This document shows, piece by piece, positions 1-7,319 of a stretch of 64,000 nt of DNA. The position numbers and the translations under genes are program-made. Numbering within the stretch: position 1 is the stretch's first letter; every line of letters starts with the position of its first letter. The notes beneath the pieces are model-generated. The model had not been told where the DNA came from, searched no databases, and saw only the letters and a program-made list of their open reading frames with translations. Source of the stretch: Clostridiales bacterium (GTDB taxonomy: Bacteria > Bacillota > Clostridia > Oscillospirales > Acutalibacteraceae); the NCBI GenBank assembly GCA_021199275.1, contig JAJQIJ010000013.1, positions 16,913 through 80,912 on the forward strand, read 5' to 3'.

Positions 1-184
1 CGTGTCAAGCCCCGACAGGGGGCGGGGCGGTTTTTGCCGTTTTAAATATCATCTTTTTGCCGCCAAGTAAAAGGGGGGGGTTAAACCCCCCCGAATGCTT
101 AACAAATGACCCCCCCCCCGGCCAAAATAGTATTAAATAAAAGGTTAAATAAATATAATTAATAAAACCTGCCCAAACCAAGCT

Positions 185-222
185 GTTTTATTTTAATAAA
201 CCGGCTCGCCGTTAATGAGCCG
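185..222 (-). terminator. Probable terminator of the metY-cysK-iscS-iscU operon
   Basis: Read on the minus strand, CGGCTC and GAGCCG pair around a 9-nt loop about 30 bases after the iscU stop. They are followed by a T-rich run (GGTTTATTAAAATAAAAC). A second, G/C-homopolymeric hairpin lies further on near 72-92. Nothing else recognisable is present in 1-254. Confidence 0.5.
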
Positions 223-254
223 CGGGAGGGGGCCCGGAATGCTGCTGGGCGTTT

Positions 255-641
255 TTATGCCGGCGGCGTTTCACCGCGGCGCGCATAATAGTCGTTTACA
301 GCGGCGCGCACGGCTTCCTCTGCCAAAACAGAACAGTGCACCTTGTGCGCGGGCAGCCCGCCAAGCGCTTCCACAACGGCTTTATTTGTAAGTTCAAGGG
401 CTTCGCTTATTTTTTTGCCCTTTATCATTTCAGTTGCCATTGAAGACGCCGCTATTGCAGAGCCGCAGCCGAAAGTGTTGAACTTTACGTCTGTTATAAT
501 GCCGCAGTCAACTTTAATATAAACTTTCATAATATCGCCGCACACCGCGTTGCCAACTTCGCCCACGCCGTCTGCGTCGTCAATTTTACCAACGTTTCTT
601 GGGTTTTGAAAATGGTCCATAACCTTTTCGCTATATAACAT
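255..641 (-). CDS. iscU: IscU/NifU-type Fe-S cluster assembly scaffold
   Basis: This protein is the scaffold on which a [2Fe-2S] or [4Fe-4S] cluster is built from sulfur delivered by the cysteine desulfurase encoded just upstream. The three conserved scaffold cysteines are visible: NAVCGD (C34, with the Asp two residues later), FGCGSA (C59) and HCSVLAE (C103). It has 128 aa, the normal length for the U-domain alone, with no C-terminal NifU domain. The ORF track begins at a TTG. The ATG at 641 is preferred because AAGGGGG sits about 9 bases before it and the family starts at MLYS/MYS. The start overlaps the end of iscS by 11 bases, which implies translational coupling. It is the last gene of the sulfur operon. 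Confidence 0.93.
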   Translation of the reverse strand: MLYSEKVMDHFQNPRNVGKIDDADGVGEVGNAVCGDIMKVYIKVDCGIITDVKFNTFGCGSAIAASSMATEMIKGKKISEALELTNKAVVEALGGLPAHKVHCSVLAEEAVRAAVNDYYARRGETPPA

Positions 642-1818
642 GCTGCATTTCCCCCTTTTCAAGCTTTTCCCACATGGGCGACATGTTTCTTAAATAATTT
701 ACCACCCCGGGCACTGTTTTTATGATATATTCAATTTCAGCCGGCGTGTTTTCGGCTGAAAGCGTAAGGCGCAAAGAGCCGTGCGCAACTTCGTGCGGGC
801 GTCCGATTGCAAGCAAAACATGGCTTGGGTCAAGAGAGCCGGAAGTGCATGCAGAGCCGCTGGAAGCTTCTATGCCCTTAGAGTCAAGCAGCAGCAAAAG
901 ACTTTCGCCCTCTATGCCCTCAAAACAAATATTTACATTGCCGCTAAGGCGGCTTTGCCTGTCTCCGTTTAAGGCGCTGTGCGGAATTTCACAAAGCCCG
1001 TCAATAAGCCGGTTTCGCATTGCGGCAACTTTTTCGTTGTTTTGGCGCATATTGGCGCATTCTTCATCAAACGCAGCCGCCATGCCGACTATTGCGGGCA
1101 AATTTTCAGTGCCCGCGCGCTTTGCACGTTCCTGCGCGCCGCCTTCAATAAGGCTTTGCAGCGCAATTCCCTGCCTGCAATAAAGCACGCCGGCGCCTTT
1201 GGGGCCGTGAAATTTATGCGCCGAAAGGCTTAGCATGTCTATATGCATTTTTTTAACGTCAATGTCAACATGAGCCGCCGCCTGCACGGCGTCTGTGTGA
1301 AATAAAACACCGCGAGACGAGCAAATTTCACCTATTTCAGTAATCGGCTGAATTGTGCCGATTTCATTGTTGGCAAACATAATTGTAACAAGGCAGGTGT
1401 CGCCCGTAATGGCATTAGCCACCTGTTCGGGCGTTACAAGCCCGTTTTCATGCACATCTAAAAGAGTTATTTCAAAGCCGTCTTTTTCAAGCTTTTGCAG
1501 CGTGTGCAGCACTGCATGGTGTTCAAATGCGGTGCTTACAATGTGCTTTTTGCCCCTTTTAGCGCCAAGCAGCGCTGCGCTTATTATGGCCTGGTTGTCT
1601 GATTCAGAGCCGCCTGACGTAAAATAAATTTCCTTTGCCTCTGCGCCCAGGCGGGCGGCTATTTTTTGCCTGGCGGTAAGCAGCTGCTCTGCCGCAAGCT
1701 GGCCGGAAGTGTGCAGGCTTGAGGGGTTGCCGCTGTAATTTTCATATGTTGAAATAACAGCCCGAAGCGCCGCCGGGCTTATTTTAGTGGTGGCGGCGTT
1801 ATCTGCGTAAACTTTCAT
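631..1818 (-). CDS. iscS: Cysteine desulfurase, NifS/IscS family
   Basis: This PLP enzyme converts cysteine to alanine and passes persulfide sulfur to the IscU scaffold. The 395-aa ORF starts YADNAATT, has the PLP-lysine motif SAHKFHGPKG, and carries the sulfur-accepting cysteine in SSGSACTSGS near residue 325. That extended active-site loop is typical of group I (IscS/NifS) rather than SufS. The AAAGG ribosome site precedes the ATG. It lies 103 bases after cysK and overlaps iscU, so the operon couples cysteine synthesis to cysteine use. Family assignment is firm; the choice between iscS and nifS as the symbol is a convention. Confidence 0.94.
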   Translation of the reverse strand: MKVYADNAATTKISPAALRAVISTYENYSGNPSSLHTSGQLAAEQLLTARQKIAARLGAEAKEIYFTSGGSESDNQAIISAALLGAKRGKKHIVSTAFEHHAVLHTLQKLEKDGFEITLLDVHENGLVTPEQVANAITGDTCLVTIMFANNEIGTIQPITEIGEICSSRGVLFHTDAVQAAAHVDIDVKKMHIDMLSLSAHKFHGPKGAGVLYCRQGIALQSLIEGGAQERAKRAGTENLPAIVGMAAAFDEECANMRQNNEKVAAMRNRLIDGLCEIPHSALNGDRQSRLSGNVNICFEGIEGESLLLLLDSKGIEASSGSACTSGSLDPSHVLLAIGRPHEVAHGSLRLTLSAENTPAEIEYIIKTVPGVVNYLRNMSPMWEKLEKGEMQHVI

Positions 1819-1850
1819 TTTTTACCTTTCTTTGTAAATTGGAATATACG

Positions 1851-1882
1851 CACACCCAGGGGCCGGGCGCCCCTGCCGTGTG
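1851..1882. other. Hairpin between cysK and iscS
   Basis: CACAC and GTGTG flank an inner AGGGG/CCCCT stem. On the minus strand no T tract follows, so this is not an obvious terminator of the operon; it could be an RNA processing or stability element. On the plus strand TTTTTGTG follows, so it could stop antisense transcripts. No further evidence was seen. Confidence 0.35.
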
Positions 1883-1921
1883 TTTTTGTGTTTTAAAAGC
1901 TGCCCAAGCGAAAGTCTTTCT

Positions 1922-2848
1922 TTAAGAAAACAGCGCGGTGGACAAATAGCGTTCGCCGGTGTCAGGCAGCAGCACAACAATGTTTTTGCCCGCGAATTCG
2001 GCGCGCGCCGCCACCTGCTGCGCAGCCCAAAGCGCCGCGCCGCTGGAAATCCCCACCAAAATGCCTTCGCTTTTGGCTATGTTATTGCCTGTTTCAAACG
2101 CGTCTTCGTTTGAAACGGTTATTATTTCGTCATAAACACCTGTGTCAAGCGTGTCCGGCACAAAGCCCGCGCCTATGCCCTGAATTTTGTGGCTGCCCGC
2201 AGTGCCCTTTGACAGCACTGGCGACGACTGGGGCTCAACCGCAAACACACGAATGTCTTTGTTTTGCTCTTTAAGATATTTCCCCACGCCCGATATGGTG
2301 CCGCCGGTGCCTATGCCGGCAACAAAAGCGTCCACCCTGCCGGCAGTCGCCTGCCATATTTCGGGCCCTGTGGTTTCATAATGTGCCTGCGGGTTTGCCG
2401 GGTTTACAAACTGGCCCAAAATAACGGAGCCGTCTATTTCAGACTGAAGTTCCTCTGCGCGGGCAATGGCGCCTTTCATGCCCTTTACGCCGTCTGTTAA
2501 AGCAACGTCTGCGCCGTATGCCTTAACAAGATTTCTGCGTTCAACGCTCATGGTTTCAGGCATTGTAAGAATTACCCTGTAACCCTTGGCGGTGCCAATG
2601 GCGGCAATGCCTATGCCAGTGTTGCCGCTGGTGGGCTCTATAATGGTGGCGCCGGGCTTTAAGGTGCCGTTTTTTTCAGCCGCGCTTATCATTGCGGCTG
2701 CCACCCTGTCTTTAACGGAGCCTGCGGGGTTAAAATATTCAAGCTTTGCAAGCAGGTGCGCTTTCACGCCGTACTTTTTTTCATAATTACCCAGCTCAAG
2801 AATTGGGGTCTGCCCTATCAGTTCTGTAACGTTTTGATAAATTGCCAT
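1922..2848 (-). CDS. cysK: Cysteine synthase (O-acetylserine sulfhydrylase)
   Basis: This PLP enzyme makes cysteine from O-acetylserine and sulfide. The 308-aa protein has the normal CysK length, with the PLP lysine in NPAGSVKDRVA, the substrate loop PTSGNTGIG, and the phosphate-binding glycines in GIGTGGTISG. The ATG at 2848 has an AAAGGA ribosome site. It sits 21 bases after metY and before iscS. This places the making of cysteine between homocysteine synthesis and sulfur transfer to Fe-S clusters. No serine acetyltransferase (cysE) is present in the window. Confidence 0.95.
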   Translation of the reverse strand: MAIYQNVTELIGQTPILELGNYEKKYGVKAHLLAKLEYFNPAGSVKDRVAAAMISAAEKNGTLKPGATIIEPTSGNTGIGIAAIGTAKGYRVILTMPETMSVERRNLVKAYGADVALTDGVKGMKGAIARAEELQSEIDGSVILGQFVNPANPQAHYETTGPEIWQATAGRVDAFVAGIGTGGTISGVGKYLKEQNKDIRVFAVEPQSSPVLSKGTAGSHKIQGIGAGFVPDTLDTGVYDEIITVSNEDAFETGNNIAKSEGILVGISSGAALWAAQQVAARAEFAGKNIVVLLPDTGERYLSTALFS

Positions 2849-2869
2849 AATGAAAATCCTTTCTTAATT

Positions 2870-4156
2870 TTAACCAAGCGCATTGAAAGCGTTGTCAAGG
2901 TCATGAATAATGTCGTCAATATGCTCTGTGCCTATTGAAAGGCGCACGGTGTTGTCAAATATGCGCTGTTCGTTAAATTCCGCTTCGCTAAGCTGTGAAT
3001 GCGTTGTGGTTTTCGGGTGAATTACAAGCGATTTCACGTCTGCCACATTGGCAAGAATTGAAAAAATTTGCAAACTGTCAATAAATTTTTTAGCTTCCCT
3101 TTCGCCGCCGTCTATTTCAAAAGTAAATATTGAGCCGGCGCCGTGCGGGAAATATTTGTTATAAAGCTCTTTATATCTGCTGTCAAGCGAAGGGTGGTTA
3201 ACCCTTAAAACCCTTGGGTGGTTTTGCAGGTAATCGAGCACCTTTTTTGTGTTTTCAACATGCCTTTCAACGCGCAGGCTCAGCGTTTCAAGCCCCTGCA
3301 ACAGCAAAAATGCGTTAAACGGCGAAATTGCGGCGCCCGTGTCGCGCAGCAAAATTGCGCGTATATAAGTTGCAAACGCCGCGCTTCCTGCCGCCGCCGT
3401 AAAGCTGATTCCGTGGTAGCTTTCGTTTGGCTGTGTAAACTGCGGGAATTTGCCGCTGGCAGCCCAGTCAAAGTTGCCGCTGTCAACCACCACACCGCCA
3501 AGCGTGGTGCCGTGCCCGCCTATAAATTTGGTTGCCGAATGCACAACTATGTCCGCGCCGTGTTCAATGGGCCTGATAAGATATGGCGTGGCAAAGGTTG
3601 AATCAACAACAAGCGGAATTTTATGGCTGTGGGCTATTTGGGCAAGGCCGTCAAGGTCAACCACGTTTGAATTGGGGTTGCCCAGCGTTTCAACAAAAAT
3701 CAGCTTGGTGTTGGGCCGCAGTGCGTTTTTGAAATTTTGCAAATCGTCTGAATCAACAAATGTTGTGTTAACCCCGTGTTCGGGAAAAGTGTGGCGCAAA
3801 TAATTATATGTGCCGCCGTAAATTGACTTGGCGCTTACAACATGGTCACCCGCCTTGGCAAGCGCCTGAAATGTATATGCAATGGCCGCCGCGCCCGAAG
3901 CCGTGGCAAGAGCGGCAACGCCGCCCTCAAGCGCGGCAATGCGTTTTTCAAAAACATCTTGCGTGCTGTTTGTAAGTCTGCCGTAAATATTGCCCGCGTC
4001 ACTCAAATTAAAGCGCGCCTCGGCATGGTCTGAATTGTGAAATACATAAGAGGTTGTTTGGTAAATCGGCACCGCCCTTGCGTCTGTTGCAATGTCCGGG
4101 CTTTCCTGCCCCACATGAAGCTGGAGCGTTTCAAAATGATATTTATATTCTGACAT
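2870..4156 (-). CDS. metY: O-acetylhomoserine sulfhydrylase (MetY type)
   Basis: This is a Cys/Met metabolism PLP enzyme (fold type I). It most likely makes homocysteine from O-acetylhomoserine and sulfide. The 428-aa length fits MetY, which is longer than MetB/MetC (about 380-400), as does the opening HFETLQLHVGQ. The PLP lysine lies in HSATKFIGGHGT. AAGGAG stands 9 bases before the ATG. It is the first structural gene after the leader peptide, so it would respond first to the attenuator and the promoter operator. It is distinguished from the cystathionine enzymes by length and N-terminal sequence; substrate specificity is inferred. Confidence 0.9.
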   Translation of the reverse strand: MSEYKYHFETLQLHVGQESPDIATDARAVPIYQTTSYVFHNSDHAEARFNLSDAGNIYGRLTNSTQDVFEKRIAALEGGVAALATASGAAAIAYTFQALAKAGDHVVSAKSIYGGTYNYLRHTFPEHGVNTTFVDSDDLQNFKNALRPNTKLIFVETLGNPNSNVVDLDGLAQIAHSHKIPLVVDSTFATPYLIRPIEHGADIVVHSATKFIGGHGTTLGGVVVDSGNFDWAASGKFPQFTQPNESYHGISFTAAAGSAAFATYIRAILLRDTGAAISPFNAFLLLQGLETLSLRVERHVENTKKVLDYLQNHPRVLRVNHPSLDSRYKELYNKYFPHGAGSIFTFEIDGGEREAKKFIDSLQIFSILANVADVKSLVIHPKTTTHSQLSEAEFNEQRIFDNTVRLSIGTEHIDDIIHDLDNAFNALG

Positions 4157-4195
4157 CGTAATGTTCTCCTTAAAATTAATGTTTGTTTTTGTTTT

Positions 4196-4235
4196 AAGCC
4201 AAAATAAGCCTTGCTCTGCCGGGCTTCAATGGCTT
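4196..4235 (-). promoter_or_regulatory. Candidate attenuator: two AAGCC / two GGCTT alternating pairs after the Cys leader
   Basis: Directly after the leader-peptide stop, the minus strand carries AAGCC twice and then GGCTT twice within 40 bases, so mutually exclusive hairpins can form. The inner hairpin is followed by ATTTT and the outer one by AAAAC. No strong U tract is present, so the control may act on translation or mRNA stability rather than on classical termination. The structure was judged by eye. Confidence 0.4.
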
Positions 4236-4241
4236 GCCTTG

Positions 4242-4310
4242 TCAACAACATCGTAACATTCGATTTGAGAATATGTAAATCCTTTCCTTAAAAACTGCTT
4301 TTGTTGCCAT
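4242..4310 (-). CDS. 22-aa leader peptide ending Cys-Cys, upstream of the cysteine operon
   Basis: This ORF is too short for the track. A perfect AGGAGG lies 7 bases before an ATG. The frame runs 22 codons and ends NRMLRCC followed by TGA, with both cysteines as TGT. It lies about 25 bases after the predicted -10 of the metY-cysK-iscS-iscU promoter and 85 bases before metY. Adjacent Cys codons just before the stop, ahead of cysteine-biosynthetic genes, are what ribosome-mediated attenuation by charged tRNA-Cys would need. Poly-cysteine leader peptides controlling cysteine operons are known in mycobacteria. The equivalent role here is inferred; the ORF and its ribosome site are seen directly. 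Confidence 0.75.
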   Translation of the reverse strand: MATKAVFKERIYIFSNRMLRCC

Positions 4311-4341
4311 TAAATCGCCTCCTGAAGTTTAATATGCAATT

Positions 4342-4370
4342 ATAATAGCACTTAATTCCTATAAAGTCAA
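4342..4370 (-). promoter_or_regulatory. Promoter of the metY operon
   Basis: On the minus strand TTGACT and TATTAT are separated by exactly 17 bases. The predicted start is near 4335, about 180 bases before metY, which leaves room for the leader peptide and attenuator. The -35 lies inside an inverted repeat (next entry). Confidence 0.8.
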
Positions 4371-4382
4371 TAGGAAATAGGA
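4356..4382. promoter_or_regulatory. Inverted-repeat operator overlapping the -35, likely Rrf2 site
   Basis: TTCCTAT, a 7-base spacer and ATAGGAA form a perfect palindrome over 4356-4376. A further direct half-site ATAGGA follows at 4377-4382. It covers the -35 hexamer, as expected for a repressor site. The same half-site occurs in the promoter of the adjacent Rrf2 gene. Binding by that protein is inferred from proximity and repetition. Confidence 0.65.
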
Positions 4383-4501
4383 TTTTTTTTTCATATTTTT
4401 CCCCAGCAGACTTTTAATATTAATGACTCGGCGTTTTTGCCCTGATTAAAAACAAATCTGCCGATTTAAACCGCGCTCTGCCTGCTCTTTAATTATTTAT
4501 T

Positions 4502-4918
4502 TCAGATATTATATTCCTGGCACACCAAATCTGCCACGGTGTAATTTGCAAGGTAGTCATATATAACCCTGTCAAGCCCCTGCCACAACGGCAAGGTAAG
4601 GCATTTGCCGGCGCGCGGGCATTGGTTTACGCCGCCCTCAAGGCAGGCTATGGGCGCTATTGAGCCCTCTGTAACAATAAGTATGTCCGCAATCACGCAT
4701 TCATCAGGTTTTTTGGCAAGCCTGTAACCGCCCGCATTGCCCCTTGCGCTTTCAACAAAGCCCGCCTTGTGCAAAAGCGAAACTATTGCTTCAAGATATT
4801 TCATTGAAATTTCCTGCCGGTCGGAAACTTCCTTGAGCGACACATATTTGTCGTTATAATTAATTGCAAGGTCAATCATAAATCTAAGTGCATAACGGCC
4901 CTTGGTTGATATTTTCAT
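4502..4918 (-). CDS. Rrf2-family transcriptional regulator with three cysteines (IscR-like)
   Basis: This winged-helix regulator opens KISTKGRYALR, the Rrf2 signature. From the ATG at 4918 it has 138 aa. It carries C92-x7-C100-x5-C106, close to the IscR arrangement that binds a [2Fe-2S] cluster; the cysteine-metabolism repressor CymR usually lacks this cluster. The track's upstream GTG is too close to the AAGGGG site, while the ATG lies 7 bases from it. It sits immediately upstream of, and on the same strand as, the metY-cysK-iscS-iscU operon. Its own promoter and the operon promoter share the TTCCTAT half-site. A role sensing Fe-S or cysteine status is inferred. Family is certain; iscR versus cymR is not resolved. 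Confidence 0.88.
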   Translation of the reverse strand: MKISTKGRYALRFMIDLAINYNDKYVSLKEVSDRQEISMKYLEAIVSLLHKAGFVESARGNAGGYRLAKKPDECVIADILIVTEGSIAPIACLEGGVNQCPRAGKCLTLPLWQGLDRVIYDYLANYTVADLVCQEYNI

Positions 4919-4944
4919 ATACACACCCCTTTAAAGAGCTGATT

Positions 4945-4990
4945 TTCAATAAGGGCTTACCCATGCAACAAGGGCTTGCCCGTTATTATT
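4945..4990. repeat. Short palindromic repeat in the rrf2 5' leader
   Basis: TTCAATAAGGGCTT opens the element and GCCCGTTATT closes it, so AATAAGGGC can pair with GCCCgTTATT. The opening matches the end of the 135-bp repeat family described elsewhere in this window. It lies between the rrf2 -10 and its start codon, so it would be transcribed. Confidence 0.5.
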
Positions 4991-4993
4991 AAT

Positions 4994-5022
4994 ATAATAC
5001 CAGCTTTCTGATAGGAATGCAA
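4994..5022 (-). promoter_or_regulatory. Promoter of the Rrf2 gene with an operator half-site
   Basis: TTGCAT and TATTAT are 17 bases apart on the minus strand. The spacer begins with TTCCTAT (5011-5017), identical to half of the metY operator. No second half was found at the right distance, so autoregulation, if it occurs, would be weaker. Confidence 0.65.
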
Positions 5023-5181
5023 GCGGCTGTTTTAATTTTGCCGAAATACCGCGCAAGTTCAGCATTTCAGCAAGCTGCCCCCCGTCGTTTAATTGCGTGC
5101 TTTGCCCGAACATTAACATTTGCCCGCTTATTTTTAAATGTTAAACCTGCTTTTAAAACAGCGCTGCCGTCCGGGCGGCTC

Positions 5182-5209
5182 TTGACAAAATTGCGCACAG
5201 GCATATAAT
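5182..5209 (+). promoter_or_regulatory. Promoter of the phosphoesterase gene
   Basis: TTGACA and TATAAT are 16 bases apart, about 80 bases before the downstream ATG. Apart from the two divergent promoters and the short repeat, nothing else is visible in 4919-5291. Confidence 0.75.
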
Positions 5210-5291
5210 TTAATCGGGCGTTGTTTCGGCAAAAAATCAGCCCGGCGCCCAATAGCGGGCAGAAATTTATTGAATTTAACCGGTAAGAAAT

Positions 5292-6344
5292 ATGAAGCTG
5301 CAATTTAATGAAAACAAAGAATTTAAAATATTGGCTGTTGCCGATTTGCAGGACACAGACAAGCCCCAGCGTGAAAGCACAGACATGCTTAATAACGCCG
5401 TTGAAAAAACAGCGCCTGACCTTATTGTGTTTTTGGGAGACAATATAGCGGGCGACTTCCCCGGTGTTGACAAAGAAAAAACCCGCACGGCGCTTAAAGC
5501 GGCGTTTGGCTCAATTAATGAAAGGGGCATTCCGTTTGCGCTGGTTTTCGGCAATCATGACCATGAAGGGCTGGCAAACGCTGAAAACAATATGCCTGAA
5601 ATTCAGGCAAAGGAATATATGCTTGACGTGTGCCGGAGCTTTGAATACTGCCTTGCCGAAAGGGGCTGTTGCAAAGCTTCGGTGGGCAATTACAACCTGC
5701 CGCTTTATGATTCGGACGGCGAAAAAATTGTGTGTAATTTATGGTTTATGGACTCCGGCACTTATGCCCCCGGCGGCGGCTATGGTTATGTAAGCGAAGA
5801 GCAAACAGAATGGTATCAGCAAACCGCGCTCAGCCTGAAAAAGCAAAACGGCGGCTGCCCGGTGCCCGCATTGCTGTTTCAGCACATTGCCGTGCCTGAA
5901 GTTTACCGGCTTTTAAAAGAAAGTAAAATATACCTGCCGAAAAGCGTAAAGGGGCAAACTGCAATGTTCAGGCATTTTTACAGAAAGTCTGCGGCAGTTG
6001 TTCAGGGCGGGGTTTATGAAGCGCCCTGCTGTGCCGACGTGCCCCACCGCCAGTTTGAAAGCTGGAAAAACACGGGCGATATTACGGGCGCTTTTTTCGG
6101 GCATGACCATGTAAACGATTACATGGGAAATGTTGACGGCATTTTCCTTACGGCAGTGCCCGCCGCAGGTTATTACAGTTATGGCATGCACCACGGCGTG
6201 CGCACAATTACCATTTGCGAAGACAGACCGGCTGCGTTTGAAAGCGAAATTATTACTTCCGCCGAATTGCTGAAATACAAGGTAAAGCCAAGATATAAGG
6301 CGCGCCACGGGTTTTATGAATACAGCCAAAAATTTAAAAAATAA
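5292..6344 (+). CDS. Calcineurin-like metallophosphoesterase, Dcr2/PAP29-like
   Basis: The 350-aa protein has the dimetal phosphoesterase motifs in order: ADLQD, FLGDNIAGD, VFGNHDHEG, QHIAVPE and GHDHVND. The first motif has Gln where many relatives have His (DxH). This is typical of the Dcr2/purple-acid-phosphatase-like branch, not a sign of inactivity. There is no signal peptide, so it is probably cytoplasmic. The natural substrate is unknown. It is transcribed alone from its own promoter. Its TAA stop lies inside the first bases of a dispersed repeat, so its original C-terminus may have been altered. Confidence 0.85.
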   Translation: MKLQFNENKEFKILAVADLQDTDKPQRESTDMLNNAVEKTAPDLIVFLGDNIAGDFPGVDKEKTRTALKAAFGSINERGIPFALVFGNHDHEGLANAENNMPEIQAKEYMLDVCRSFEYCLAERGCCKASVGNYNLPLYDSDGEKIVCNLWFMDSGTYAPGGGYGYVSEEQTEWYQQTALSLKKQNGGCPVPALLFQHIAVPEVYRLLKESKIYLPKSVKGQTAMFRHFYRKSAAVVQGGVYEAPCCADVPHRQFESWKNTGDITGAFFGHDHVNDYMGNVDGIFLTAVPAAGYYSYGMHHGVRTITICEDRPAAFESEIITSAELLKYKVKPRYKARHGFYEYSQKFKK

Positions 6345-6475
6345 CTTAGGGGGAAATGTCCCCGCCTCTACAGGCGGCTCTGTCCGATTTTGAAGGAGCG
6401 GTGAGTACAATCTCCCGCTGGGGGCGGCAGCGGCTGTCGCCCCCCACGTTGAATAACGGGCAAGCTCTTATTGAA
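6341..6475 (+). repeat. Dispersed intergenic repeat, copy A (135 bp)
   Basis: It starts ATAACTTAGGGGG and ends CTCTTATTGAA. It matches the reverse complement of copy B (22563-22697) along its full length, and the two copies have exactly the same length. Inside are a GGGG-AAATG-CCCC hairpin and a very GC-rich hairpin GGGGGCG...CGCCCCC. The stop codon of the phosphoesterase gene (TAA in ATAACTTAG) is part of the repeat. No ORF lies inside it. Confidence 0.85.
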
Positions 6476-6537
6476 CGCCTGAAGTCACACCGCAAAGCCG
6501 TAAAAGCAGTGGGAAAGCTTATTTAAAATGAAAAAAT

Positions 6538-6573
6538 AAAAGCTCTGAACCGAAAAATGTTCAGAGCTTTTTT
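6538..6573. terminator. Bidirectional terminator
   Basis: AAAAGCTCTGAAC pairs with GTTCAGAGCTTTTTT around an 8-base loop, with A and T tracts on both sides. It separates the plus-strand phosphoesterase from the minus-strand genes ending at 6618. Confidence 0.85.
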
Positions 6574-6617
6574 GTTTTAAATAAGTCTTGCCTGTAAGCA
6601 GCAGCCGCCCACGGCTT

Positions 6618-7319
6618 TTATTTCGGCGCCGCCGCCTGCGCTTGTGCGGCGGGTTTTGCGCTTTCGGCGCAGGCATGCTTTTTTATGGCTTTGTCAAGCG
6701 GGAAGATAACTACAAGTGAAACTACCATAAGCGCAATTTCGGCATAAAAGCCACCGGCTAAAATGGCGCCGTTTGCAGCGGCGGCTATTGACAATGCCAA
6801 AAACACCGCCGTTTGCACGGCAGAAACGCAGAAATTACGCCGTTTCCCATTTTTGGTGTATGAAAACAGCTGCCCCAGCGCGCAAATAACGGCAAAAAGA
6901 ATTACTAATATAAATGCAGCCACAGCAAGCAGCAAAGCCCTGCTGTTTAAAACATATTCGGTTATAAAGCTGCCGGCGCTCATGCCACCCGGCGGGTTGA
7001 TAACGGCTTTTATAAGCGACAGGGCGCTCAGACTGCCCACGGCTTCACTGCTGTTCATATAATAAACGGGAATAAATAAAAGGCAAATTTGCAAAATTTC
7101 AGCTATTATTCTGAACACACCCCAGACGCAGCCGATTGTTGAAATTTTAATGCCGTTTAGCAGGCGGCTGACTGCCGAAAATTCATGTTCTGCCCGGGCT
7201 TTGTCTTTTTCGAGCTGCGCTGACATGTCAAAATATAACAGATTTGCCTTGCAGCCGGGGCAGCACTGTTTGAAATAAAACGGGCTTAGCTTTCTGCCGC
7301 AGTTAGGGCATTTATTCAT
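6618..7319 (-). CDS. Zinc-ribbon plus multi-spanning membrane protein, unknown function
   Basis: Not recognised as a named family. The 233-aa protein opens with two zinc-binding pairs, CPNCGRKL and CCPGC. About four hydrophobic segments follow (around residues 62-90, 125-150, 165-190 and 192-212), then an Ala/Pro/Gln-rich tail. The ATG overlaps the stop of the sugar symporter gene (ATGA), with GGGGG before it, so the two are translated together. A partnership with the transporter is possible but unsupported by homology. The bidirectional terminator follows. Confidence 0.7.
   Translation of the reverse strand: MNKCPNCGRKLSPFYFKQCCPGCKANLLYFDMSAQLEKDKARAEHEFSAVSRLLNGIKISTIGCVWGVFRIIAEILQICLLFIPVYYMNSSEAVGSLSALSLIKAVINPPGGMSAGSFITEYVLNSRALLLAVAAFILVILFAVICALGQLFSYTKNGKRRNFCVSAVQTAVFLALSIAAAANGAILAGGFYAEIALMVVSLVVIFPLDKAIKKHACAESAKPAAQAQAAAPK

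Noticed and set aside
1-254. G/C homopolymer runs at the window start as a possible functional element
   Set aside because: Only hairpins consistent with transcription termination are seen; long G/C runs are also prone to sequencing error.
4003-4251. 82-aa ORF over the metY leader
   Set aside because: Its frame conflicts with the AGGAGG-preceded Cys-Cys leader and with metY; it has no ribosome site of its own and looks like a shadow.
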